64,000 nucleotides of DNA from an uncultured Oscillospiraceae bacterium (GTDB lineage Bacteria > Bacillota > Clostridia > Oscillospirales > Oscillospiraceae), in contig CANRFN010000006.1 in NCBI GenBank assembly GCA_947629915.1, positions 1-64,000 of the forward strand, given 5' to 3'. This document shows positions 40,701 to 48,182 of the stretch, in pieces. How positions within the stretch are numbered: position 1 is the first letter of the stretch; each line of letters starts with the position of its first letter. Made by a program: the position numbers and the translations under genes. The notes under the pieces were generated by a model, which had not been told where the DNA came from, searched no databases, and was given only the letters and a program-made list of their open reading frames with translations.

Positions 40701-43700
40701 CGCCGTTCACCGTGGCGGTGAGGGTGTAGATGCCGTCTGTGGGGAAGGTGTAGGTGAAGGTGGTCTCGGCAGTGCCCATGCTCTTGACCCGGGTGATGTC
40801 GCTGAGGGTGGCCAGAGTGGCGCCGGTGGCCTTGTCTGTGATCACAATGCTGGAGACCGTGAGGGCCTTCTTCTCGTTGTTATAGAGGGAGAGGTCGAAG
40901 GTCTGGGGCTCGCCTGCTACCGTGAGAGACTCCTGGGCGGTGAACGAGGACACGCCGATGGCCTCAACTTCGCCCACCCAGACCGGTGCTGTGACGGCGA
41001 TGTCCCCGTCTGCCTGGGTGACCTTGATGTAGTAATAGTTGTACGTTGTGGGAACCTTGATGGTTACGGTCTCATGGTTCAGGGTGGAGGTGGCCTCTCC
41101 TGCCACCTTGCCGCCGTTCACGATCACCTGGACGGTGGCCGTGCCGTGATCCAGTTCATCGGGGTCGTACAGATCTACCGTGATGGTGGCGGTGTCTTCC
41201 ACATCGGAGGGAGTGAGGATAGTGCCCATGAGCTGGCCATCGAACTGGTAGTAGATCTCCAGGTTCAGGTCCTCAGTGGCGTACACGCGGTAGTTCCGCA
41301 TGGCGTCATAGATGGCATCTTCTGTGAGTTCGTCTACCAGAACCACATCGCGGCCGTTGTTGGCATCGCCCCAGTGGCCCTTGTGGTTGTCCTGGTTGTT
41401 GGTGGGGGCAAGGTGCCAGCCTTTGTCCAGGGCACGGGTATAATACTCGTAGCTGGGGAAGTAGCCGCTTGAGCCGATGGCGCCCTCGCCGTTGCCGACC
41501 TCGATCAGGGTGATGAGGTCATCGATCTCGGGATCATAGTACGAGAAGTCCGAGAAATCGCCGAAGGTGGTGCCCGGGTGGTTAAATTGGCTGATGGAGG
41601 CCGGGGCGTTCTTCAGCTCGGCATAGTAGTTCTGCAGGGCCGTGCTGTATGTGGTATAGGCGCTCTGAGTGCGGTCCTGGAAGCCGGTGGTGTTGAAGGT
41701 GTTGATGTGGCCAAGGCCGTTGGACCAGGTCATCTCATATCCAAAAATTCCCACAAAATAGCTGTTGGTGGCGGTTTCGGCATTGTCGTGTCCGGTGGTC
41801 CACTCGCCGCTTACGGGATCGTTGATGGAGCGGGTACCGCCGTTGTTGCCGGCGTTATCGAAGGAGTTGGAGTGGTCTGTTACGGCCAGGAAGTCCATGT
41901 TCCACTCTTCGCCCAGGCCGTCCGCGTGGGCATAGGCGGCAGCGGGATCTTCCGTGCCGTCCGAGAAGCCGGTGTGGGAGTGCATCTGGCCGAAGAACAG
42001 GTCATAGCGCTCCTTCTGACGCTCGGTGAAGGTCCTTGATGTGACAGAACTGTTGGCGAGGCCAGACTTGCTGGCGTAGGCCTCTACGGTGAGGGAGCCA
42101 AAGCCTTTTTCCACGGGGATGGGTTTGGTGTACTGGACAAAGTCCACTTCGCCGTTGCCATCTTTGTCGGTCGTCATGGCGTTGGTGCGGTACCAGATGG
42201 TGGCATCGGCAGTGCCGCAGGTGAGTTCGATGGTGGCGGTGTTGGCATCTGTGAAGACGATACCGCCGCCATTGGGTTTCATCTTAACCGCTTCCACGGT
42301 GCCAGCTGCATAGACGAGGCGGCGTACTGGGCCCGCAATGCCATTCTGGATCGCCTGGATCTCCAGCGCGATGGGAAGTTCACTGGGAAGAACAGCAGAG
42401 GTGCCTGCGGTCCAGCCTGTGTGGACGGTGCCATCCAGTTTCACAAAGCGGTACCGTATGGAGGCGCCTGCGTTGGAAGGCATGAGCTGAATTGTGGTGC
42501 CGGCGGGGACATCATCCTCCTGGCCGTCTGGCTCTGCAGTGACATAGCCGGGGACGGACGGGTCATTGATGGGGCTACCAACAAGCTTCACGGAGTCTAT
42601 ACGGACGTTACCGCCAATGGTGCCAGAAGCGCCGCTAACTTTCGTGCTGCCCGGGACAAGGCGGATCAGCAGATTGTCTGTATTTTCGGCTCCAGCGGGG
42701 ACAGGGAAGCTGAAACTGTAATATTGACTGTCTTTATTGATGGTAATCGCACCATTGGTGATGTCATAGCTGCCAGAGACGTTCTCTTTTGTGCCGTAGT
42801 CGTAGTATGCATACGTGCAAGTCCCTGTTTCAAAGTTGGCGAAGTTTGTCCCGCCATCTATAGAGTACTGCAGTGTGTAATTTTTAGCGCCTGCAGAGGT
42901 TACACGCATACGGAAGGCCAGCGTCATGTCGCCGTATCCCTTGGTGGAGAGGGCGAACTGCATGTAGTCTCCCTCTTTGGCGCCGATATTTTCGCCGCCC
43001 ATGTAGTAGTTGTAGTTGGGATTTTCAGCTGTGCTGCCAGAGCCTTCTGTGCGCTTGTACGGCTGTGCATCTAAGCCGTTTGCCTTTACGGTGAAGATGG
43101 CGTTTTCATCCAGCATATCGCCGGTCTTGTAAAGGTCTCCCTGCACTTTCTTCGATTGTGCTTCGCCGTATGGACCGCCACCACCCCACTGGGCGATGGT
43201 GTCTTCGATCTCATCATCCGTGGGAAGCTTTGTGCCGAGCATGGCTTCTGTGAAGAACTGCATGAGGTAGGCATCGCCGCCATTGTCGTAGAAGGTGGTG
43301 AAGCTGCCGTTGAAGACTTCAAGAGCCATAGTAGTTGTAGCGCTGACAATGTTGTAGCCACCGCTGACGGCTTTTACTCTCCATGTGGTGGCAACGTCCC
43401 CTGCGGCAGCTGGGTCCACAAGTGCTATGGTGTTGATCGAAGACTTCGTGCCCAGCAGCTTGCCGTCTGGGGTGGTGAAGGTATAGACGGCGTTTTCATC
43501 CGTGCCGCTGACCCCTACTGTGAGGAGGAGAGGAGTGGTTTCTGCGAAGAGCTTCCCACCGCCTGCGGTTGCACTGATACCCTTGAGGTTACTGCCGCTG
43601 GTTGTCCCTGTGAGGGCCAGCTGGTTAGTCGGATTGAAAATGACAACCCGATCTCCGTTTTGCGGGAGATAGCCAGATTCTTCGGGTTCGACCTTCTGTA

Positions 43701-46227
43701 CTTCCACGTTGGCTTCGGTGAAGAACTGCATGACGTAGTCGCTGTTATTTGTTTTAAAGCCGTATGTGGTGAAGTTGCCGTTTGATTTGTAGCATTCAAG
43801 AGCCTGGTTGTATGTGCCTTGATAATTGGCATAGGTGCTAAGAATCTTGTAGCCACCATCGATTTCGCTAATTTCCCATTTGTGGCCGATGGCTCCTTCG
43901 AGGTCGACAAGGTTCAGCGTGTTACCGTCCAAGGAGGTGTTTAGGTACTTGTGATCTGGCGTTTCAAACGTATAGATGGTTTTCTCACCTTCAACAGTGG
44001 TACGAACTGTAAGAACAAGATGCGAGCCATCTGTGACGAGTTGATCGCCTTTTACTGTTGCGTCTGCGCCGGAAAGTTTATCTCCATTGGCGTTGCCGGT
44101 GAGTACCTTTCCGTTACCGGTGTTGTAGATAACAACCTTGTCGCCATCCTTAGGAATGTAGGCGGGGGCTTCTTGCTCAGGCTCTTTTATTTCCACATTG
44201 GCCTTGAGGTAGAACTGCATGGTGTAGGCTGGAGTGCTCTTTTCATCATAGGTGGTGAAATTGCCGTTGTAGACTTCGAGAGCCAGTGCTTTTGAATTGT
44301 ATGTTGCTGTGGCACTGACAATCTGGTAACCATCGTTGGTTGATACGATCTTCCATGTGGTGGCGATGTCCTCTTCAGAGTCAGCAGCGACAAGGGAAAT
44401 GCCATTGCGTGCGGATTTCGTGCCGAGCAGCTTGTTGTCTGGGGTAGTGAAAGTATAGACAGTGTCATCGCCTGTGCCGCTGACACCTACTGTGAGTACA
44501 AGAGGCTCACCTTCGGCAATGAGTTTGTCGCCTTCTACAGATGCTGTTGCGCCGGCATAATAATTGGTGCCTGCGGTTCCTGTGAGTACCTTGTTGTTAT
44601 CAGAATTGTAGATGACAACCTCATCACCATCTACAGGGAGATAGAGATCTTCAGAAGGGGTGGGAGTCGGGTCAGAATTGGGGGTTGCAGGAGTGAGAAT
44701 AAACTGATATCTATCTGGTGCTGAACTGAAGTTACTGCCGTTCGCATCAAAGTTAGAAAAGGTGCTGTATTCGATCCTCAGATCATCGCGGGTGTCACTG
44801 CGAATATTGTAGACACCTGGCTTATCTGTGACAGGCTCAAGTCTCCATTCTGTGTCAGTGGCGTTTTCGGCAAGATTGAGACTCGTATAGCCTGAAGAAA
44901 TGCCGAGCTTTTTCCCATCATAGGAGATGGTGACTTTCCCGTCTCCTGTATCTTCAATAGTCCAGATCTCGGTGTTGCCATACCCAGTGAGTTTGCCGCT
45001 CTCGTCCGAGACGGAGATAGGGTTGTGATAGTAGCCGGATTTCTCGCTGGACATGGCAACTTTGTAGTTCGGATTCCAAATGACGTATGTATTTGAGGGT
45101 GCCAGTCTGTAGAGGGACACGGCTTCCTGAGAGGATCCGTAGAAGCGAAAACGTGAACTGTTGCCACTATTATAGAACTGGAAGGAGAGGGTATCATTGG
45201 CTGCGATCTTGAGGGTGCCACCAGTCATGGTGATAGAAATGGGGTTCTCCATGGCGGTATCGATATCGCCTAATGAAGGGTCACCATTCTTGGTGCCTGT
45301 TTTATACATGTACTTTCCATCTGAACGTTTCAGAAGGTACCCGCTATCCGATTTTGAAATGGTAATCGCGTTGGAAATGCTGCCTTTGATAGTGCTGCCT
45401 GTTATCGTGGTCTCAACGTAATTCATTGCAGTTGTCCCACCATTATAGACATACGCTGTAGAGGCATCGTACTCATAGACAATCAGGTAGGTACCAGACC
45501 AATCACCTGGATCTTCCGTTACCTTTATCCATGTTGCGTCATCTGTGCTTGGCTGTTGCTCGGGTTCAGGGTCAGGCGTGGTTGTTGGTTTCTCGGTTGG
45601 TGTAGTTACAGGCGGTGTAGGTTCTGCGCCTGGTGTTGTGGGCACGCCTTTAATCGTAATTCCACCATCAATATAGAGGGTTCCAGTTGTCCCAATACTG
45701 CCATTGCCATTTGCAGCCTTTGGGGTATCGACCACGAGACGAAACTCTGCCCTTTCAAGATTGCTCATTGCATTATCGGGCAAGGAAATTGTAAATGCAT
45801 CTTTCTTACTACCGGGGGAAGTGATTGTAATACTGTCACCAAATGATATCCAATCATCGTTTACTTTTCCTTGAAGCTGAACACTAGCTGGGCCAGTTTT
45901 AGATGCATAAATGGCTCCAGAGATCGTTAGTGAACTATAACCAGTGGTAGGGGTGGCAAATGTTAAAGCCTCACCCTCTTCCCAGTTGTTACCTCCGAAC
46001 CTTATGCCGTTAGTGCTACTATAATTTGTGGCTTTATCATTTGTACGTTTTATGTCTTCCAGAAGATCACGAAAGAAACCACCTTTTTTCTGCTCGTTGC
46101 TAAATGTCCAAGAGGCGATCGTCTCAGGTTCAACAGCATCTGCACCCATTGCTAAAATGGGCAGGGTAGAGAAGGCCATGAGAACAGCCAACAGCATGGC
46201 CAACAGTCTGTTCCAGTACTTCTTCAT
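37753..46227 (-). CDS. SLH-anchored surface protein with PHP (CehA/McbA-like) metallohydrolase domain
   Basis: A 2824-residue exported protein. Residues 1-30 are a signal peptide. Then come a beta-sandwich domain and T/P linker (~35-230), three ~165-residue repeats beginning YLPVDGDEVVIYN, YIPKDGDKVVIYN, YLPQNGDRVVIFN (~530-1005), a galactose-binding-like and chitobiase-C-like region (~1015-1400), and a PHP/CehA-McbA domain with H1416 and H1418 (QMHSHTGFSDG), AVTDHSN and FNHPG. Further on are a GATase-like segment (SLLVLSAPARKSG), OB-fold-like repeats (VIEGYVTSG, VQTKGIVSE), a P/S/Q-rich linker, a beta domain and three C-terminal SLH units. Likely a wall-bound phosphoesterase or nuclease; substrate unknown. 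AAGGAG lies seven bases before the ATG. Confidence 0.88.
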   Translation of the reverse strand: MKKYWNRLLAMLLAVLMAFSTLPILAMGADAVEPETIASWTFSNEQKKGGFFRDLLEDIKRTNDKATNYSSTNGIRFGGNNWEEGEALTFATPTTGYSSLTISGAIYASKTGPASVQLQGKVNDDWISFGDSITITSPGSKKDAFTISLPDNAMSNLERAEFRLVVDTPKAANGNGSIGTTGTLYIDGGITIKGVPTTPGAEPTPPVTTPTEKPTTTPDPEPEQQPSTDDATWIKVTEDPGDWSGTYLIVYEYDASTAYVYNGGTTAMNYVETTITGSTIKGSISNAITISKSDSGYLLKRSDGKYMYKTGTKNGDPSLGDIDTAMENPISITMTGGTLKIAANDTLSFQFYNSGNSSRFRFYGSSQEAVSLYRLAPSNTYVIWNPNYKVAMSSEKSGYYHNPISVSDESGKLTGYGNTEIWTIEDTGDGKVTISYDGKKLGISSGYTSLNLAENATDTEWRLEPVTDKPGVYNIRSDTRDDLRIEYSTFSNFDANGSNFSSAPDRYQFILTPATPNSDPTPTPSEDLYLPVDGDEVVIYNSDNNKVLTGTAGTNYYAGATASVEGDKLIAEGEPLVLTVGVSGTGDDTVYTFTTPDNKLLGTKSARNGISLVAADSEEDIATTWKIVSTNDGYQIVSATATYNSKALALEVYNGNFTTYDEKSTPAYTMQFYLKANVEIKEPEQEAPAYIPKDGDKVVIYNTGNGKVLTGNANGDKLSGADATVKGDQLVTDGSHLVLTVRTTVEGEKTIYTFETPDHKYLNTSLDGNTLNLVDLEGAIGHKWEISEIDGGYKILSTYANYQGTYNQALECYKSNGNFTTYGFKTNNSDYVMQFFTEANVEVQKVEPEESGYLPQNGDRVVIFNPTNQLALTGTTSGSNLKGISATAGGGKLFAETTPLLLTVGVSGTDENAVYTFTTPDGKLLGTKSSINTIALVDPAAAGDVATTWRVKAVSGGYNIVSATTTMALEVFNGSFTTFYDNGGDAYLMQFFTEAMLGTKLPTDDEIEDTIAQWGGGGPYGEAQSKKVQGDLYKTGDMLDENAIFTVKANGLDAQPYKRTEGSGSTAENPNYNYYMGGENIGAKEGDYMQFALSTKGYGDMTLAFRMRVTSAGAKNYTLQYSIDGGTNFANFETGTCTYAYYDYGTKENVSGSYDITNGAITINKDSQYYSFSFPVPAGAENTDNLLIRLVPGSTKVSGASGTIGGNVRIDSVKLVGSPINDPSVPGYVTAEPDGQEDDVPAGTTIQLMPSNAGASIRYRFVKLDGTVHTGWTAGTSAVLPSELPIALEIQAIQNGIAGPVRRLVYAAGTVEAVKMKPNGGGIVFTDANTATIELTCGTADATIWYRTNAMTTDKDGNGEVDFVQYTKPIPVEKGFGSLTVEAYASKSGLANSSVTSRTFTERQKERYDLFFGQMHSHTGFSDGTEDPAAAYAHADGLGEEWNMDFLAVTDHSNSFDNAGNNGGTRSINDPVSGEWTTGHDNAETATNSYFVGIFGYEMTWSNGLGHINTFNTTGFQDRTQSAYTTYSTALQNYYAELKNAPASISQFNHPGTTFGDFSDFSYYDPEIDDLITLIEVGNGEGAIGSSGYFPSYEYYTRALDKGWHLAPTNNQDNHKGHWGDANNGRDVVLVDELTEDAIYDAMRNYRVYATEDLNLEIYYQFDGQLMGTILTPSDVEDTATITVDLYDPDELDHGTATVQVIVNGGKVAGEATSTLNHETVTIKVPTTYNYYYIKVTQADGDIAVTAPVWVGEVEAIGVSSFTAQESLTVAGEPQTFDLSLYNNEKKALTVSSIVITDKATGATLATLSDITRVKSMGTAETTFTYTFPTDGIYTLTATVNGVLNGMEKTYTQDLEITVMPATLVTSILVDGTHYNDYVTGYYGGNMGNMTAIAANNAVKVTVVGPGKTITPEMLQNCSLLVLSAPARKSGTANAGDYLPSLYDESFIAMVRDYVQNGGAVVVTGLADYQDKGASGANYHAAAQQTALLEAIGSTMKIHDDEVCDDTHNGGQNYRLYPETYNMDDPIAAPWLKGMITAKDVAEGETYQTYSQYSGCSVDPGNGTWLVRGFDTTYSIDSDGDGVGGIKLGENPVTFLAYEKVGAGHVFAAGGVFLSDFEVKAELDNIWDLPYANRTIYENILKALCLTKSVTPIADTRKAPLGKLFVIEGYVTSGTVYKGTTFFDAIYVQDETGGTTAFPYADTGLKIGTKVRILGYTDAYQDDREIQIISLSILDDAPHIYSAKVLTTAQAADYAAYGGQYVQTKGIVSEILRDGKGKVSQFKLTDDTGVPVRIFIDGYIYNEAGKDLISGDIVDGMEVSAAGMSYMHPEGEGASVVVLRVRNTDDILLGAVPEVPPTTPPTDQPTTEPTTPPSEEPTTPPSEQPSEQPSEQPSVQPSEQPSQQPSTPTDPSPWYPSYPSNPTPTAAPVPSTPPAPAPTPVPSTTPALDVTTGDSKDGEEVVTETVAKPSAAVKDGVASTTITDSMGKEILKQAEQNKSDTVVIAPKVPENATAVSVTIPSGVVKDLGEKTDAKLRVETPVGDVTLHNSALSSLAKAGDVTISVQKAADSVTVTVKADDKTLTTVPGGVKTALKLENGQVAVLVDKDGKETVLPKSLVEGGTTYAILPGSGTVKVVSRSAVFEDVPATSWYADAVSFAATHEIFSGVSKTEMVFAPNMDVDRSMAATMLWALESKVNPKTAASFPDVATDKWYAESVAWASENGIVAGYSTGEFAPADTITREQFATMLYNYAKYLGLDTARSDRMQTFSDADTVSSWAKDAMTWAVGAGVINGNGNQQLIPKDSITRAQAAAAMQNLVSLIVK
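43230..44650 (-). repeat. Three ~165-residue repeats in the SLH-PHP protein
   Basis: Three divergent protein repeats, each opening with GD(E/K/R)VVI(Y/F)N, carrying a VYTFTTPDxKLLGTKS-type middle and closing with NFTTYxxKxxxxYxMQF. The pattern suggests a beta-trefoil or lectin-like fold, possibly glycan binding; that is inference. Confidence 0.75.
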
Positions 46228-46350
46228 GTTACAACTCCTTCTTTTGTATGATTTGGGGAATTCTGCTTGCTAGTTTCCGCAGCGTGTGGTATGCTGGGTT
46301 ACGGGCTGATCTTCCACCTCCTTGCTTTTCCCTCTGCGAAACGTGACCTC

Positions 46351-46379
46351 ATTATAGTTGGAAATCCGCCCCAATTCAA
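46351..46379 (-). promoter_or_regulatory. Promoter of the SLH-PHP gene
   Basis: Minus-strand TTGAAT (46374-46379) and TATAAT (46351-46356), 17-base spacer; the leader is about 115 bases. No clear promoter was found for the divergent yibE/F-like gene. Confidence 0.75.
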
Positions 46380-46440
46380 CGTCCCAATTTGGCAAAACGG
46401 ACAAAAAACTTGACTAAACTTCCAAAAAGGGTGATGCTCC

Positions 46441-47637
46441 GTGCAAAAACAGACAAATCCTTTGCCTCACCGTATACGGGCGATGATGCCCCAAATTACC
46501 GCTCTAACCCTATCTCTGATCCTGTTTTTCGCCCTCTACGCGTATGCTCACACCGGCCGTTCTACCTTTGACCGCAATGGCATCGGCATCGCATACGAGA
46601 CGGCTCGGGTGCTGGAAATCCTGGAGGACAACACAGAGATAGACCCCGATACAGAGAACGTCCGCCGTGGCAGCCAGCAGCTTCGCGTGGAGATCCTCAC
46701 TGGCCGCTACGCTGGTGAGGAACAGGAGGTCACAAACTACCTCAGCGCCATGTACAACGTATACCCGGCGGTGGGGGATAAGATCTCCATCTCCATCAAC
46801 ACCATTGAGGAGGGCGTGTACTCTCTCAGTGTCTATAACTACTCCCGGGATCTCTTGATCTGGGGCTTTGTGGGCTTCTTTGCCCTGATCCTGGTGCTGG
46901 TGGGGCGAAAGAAGGGCTTCCAGGCGCTGCTGAGTCTCGGCATCACCGTGGCCTTTGTGCTCTTCCTGCTGGTCCCTCTCCTGGTACAGCGGGGCTGGCC
47001 CACAATCCCTACCACCATGGGAATCGTGGCCTTCACCATGTTTGTCTCGTACGTCATCCTGGACGGCGTTACCGTGAAGTCCATGGTGGCGATGGCCGGC
47101 AGTGTAGGCGGCGTGGCGTTGGCGGGGATCTTTGCCTATGTGGCGGCGAAATTGGTGCATATCTCCGGGCTGAACATGGATGAGGCGGAGAGTCTGCTCC
47201 TCACCGCTGCAGACCACGGGCTGAAGGTGCGGGGACTCTTCATCTGCGGGGTGCTCATCGCCTCCGAAGGTGCTGTGATGGACATCGCCATGTCCATCAG
47301 CTCCGCGATCTCAGAGCTTCACGATGTGAACCCGGATCGTACCATGCTGCAGCTCTTTCAGTCCGGCATGAACATCGGACGGGATGCCATGGGTACCATG
47401 GCCAATACGCTGGTGTTGGCTTTTGCCGGTGCCAGCCTGAACATGATGATCTTTATCTACGCCTACGATGTCAGCTACATCCAACTCATGAACACAGACT
47501 TTGTGGCCATTGAGGTGATCCGGGGTCTGGCCGGCAGTCTGGGCATCATCCTTACGGTGCCGCTGGTGGCTGCTTTGGGCTCGGCGCTGCTGGGAAAGAA
47601 GAAAGCGGGAGACCAGAAGGAGAGACGCGGCAAGTAG
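46441..47637 (+). CDS. YibE/F-like membrane protein
   Basis: A 398-residue membrane protein of the YibE/F family (PF07907). A signal-anchor segment (~residues 18-36) is followed by an external domain (~38-135, with RVEILTGRYAGEEQEVTNYL), then about seven transmembrane segments from DLLIWGFVGFFALILVLVGRKKG onward. The family marks are the segment following GRKKGFQALLSLGIT and the block GVLIASEGAVMDIAMSISSA with MGTMANTLVLAFAGASL. In Lactococcus a pair of YibE/F genes has been linked to bacteriocin sensitivity; the molecular role is not known. The start is the GTG at 46441 with an AGGGTG site upstream. Confidence 0.9.
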   Translation: MQKQTNPLPHRIRAMMPQITALTLSLILFFALYAYAHTGRSTFDRNGIGIAYETARVLEILEDNTEIDPDTENVRRGSQQLRVEILTGRYAGEEQEVTNYLSAMYNVYPAVGDKISISINTIEEGVYSLSVYNYSRDLLIWGFVGFFALILVLVGRKKGFQALLSLGITVAFVLFLLVPLLVQRGWPTIPTTMGIVAFTMFVSYVILDGVTVKSMVAMAGSVGGVALAGIFAYVAAKLVHISGLNMDEAESLLLTAADHGLKVRGLFICGVLIASEGAVMDIAMSISSAISELHDVNPDRTMLQLFQSGMNIGRDAMGTMANTLVLAFAGASLNMMIFIYAYDVSYIQLMNTDFVAIEVIRGLAGSLGIILTVPLVAALGSALLGKKKAGDQKERRGK

Positions 47638-47670
47638 GAGATCGGTATAGCAGTGGTAATAACGTGCAGT

Positions 47671-47720
47671 GCAAATCAGGAGAGTCGCCATTCGTTGGTG
47701 ACTCTCCTGATTTGCATTTC
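47671..47720 (+). terminator. Terminator of the yibE/F-like gene
   Basis: A long hairpin (47671-47715): GCAAATCAGGAGAGTC pairs with GACTCTCCTGATTTGC, extended inward by CCA/TGG around a TTCG loop and followed by ATTTC. Confidence 0.85.
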
Positions 47721-47993
47721 AGCTTCCCCGATGCTTCGGAATGTGTTGTATGGAAGGACTTGCGGCGTAATGCGGCATGAACGAATACCGATGATTCAAA
47801 TCTGCACAGCGAATAGATGTCCGAAATAAACCTGCTGCACATGGAGTAAGCATAAAATATTGCGTAGGTGGGCGGCTCTCGTGCCTGTTACTGGCTTGCT
47901 CTATATTTTGCTTTCTTGCTCCCTAAAACTGTGTGTATTGCATTAAAGTCATGTGCACTACTTTAAGATCTCGGGGGGGGGGTAAGACGTTCA
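47716..47993. other. Gene-free stretch with a G10 tract
   Basis: No open frame with a ribosome binding site is visible. The stretch is AT-richer than its surroundings and contains a run of ten G residues at 47973-47982, fourteen bases before the -10 element of the giant gene. Confidence 0.6.
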
Positions 47994-48002
47994 TGGTATA
48001 AT
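47994..48002 (+). promoter_or_regulatory. Extended -10 promoter of the giant SLH gene
   Basis: TGGTATAAT is a perfect extended -10 (TGnTATAAT). No -35 is found at the normal distance, where the G10 tract lies instead. The predicted leader is about 170 bases. Confidence 0.65.
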
Positions 48003-48007
48003 GGCAC

Positions 48008-48081
48008 ACCATACTAGTGGAAAAGGGAAGTGCCGTAAGTGCACTGCGAAGTGACTGGAGCAATTCCGGGCCTAGTATGGT
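48008..48081 (+). other. Inverted-repeat leader, possible structured RNA
   Basis: ACCATACTAG (48008-48017) pairs perfectly with CTAGTATGGT (48072-48081), closing a loop that contains a CACT-GCGA-AGTG tetraloop hairpin and a GGGAA/TTCC pair. It begins right at the predicted transcript start. It matches no riboswitch class I know. Confidence 0.45.
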
Positions 48082-48182
48082 AAGAATGGATTGCATAATA
48101 TGAACAAATCCTGCGGTGCAGTTATTGCGATGTGCACTGCGGGAAAACTGGATATCTGGGAGACTTGAAAGGGGGACTCAGT

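Noticed and set aside
48003..48182. Possible c-di-GMP or other known riboswitch before the giant gene
   Set aside because: The GEMM core motifs are absent; kept only as an unclassified structured leader.
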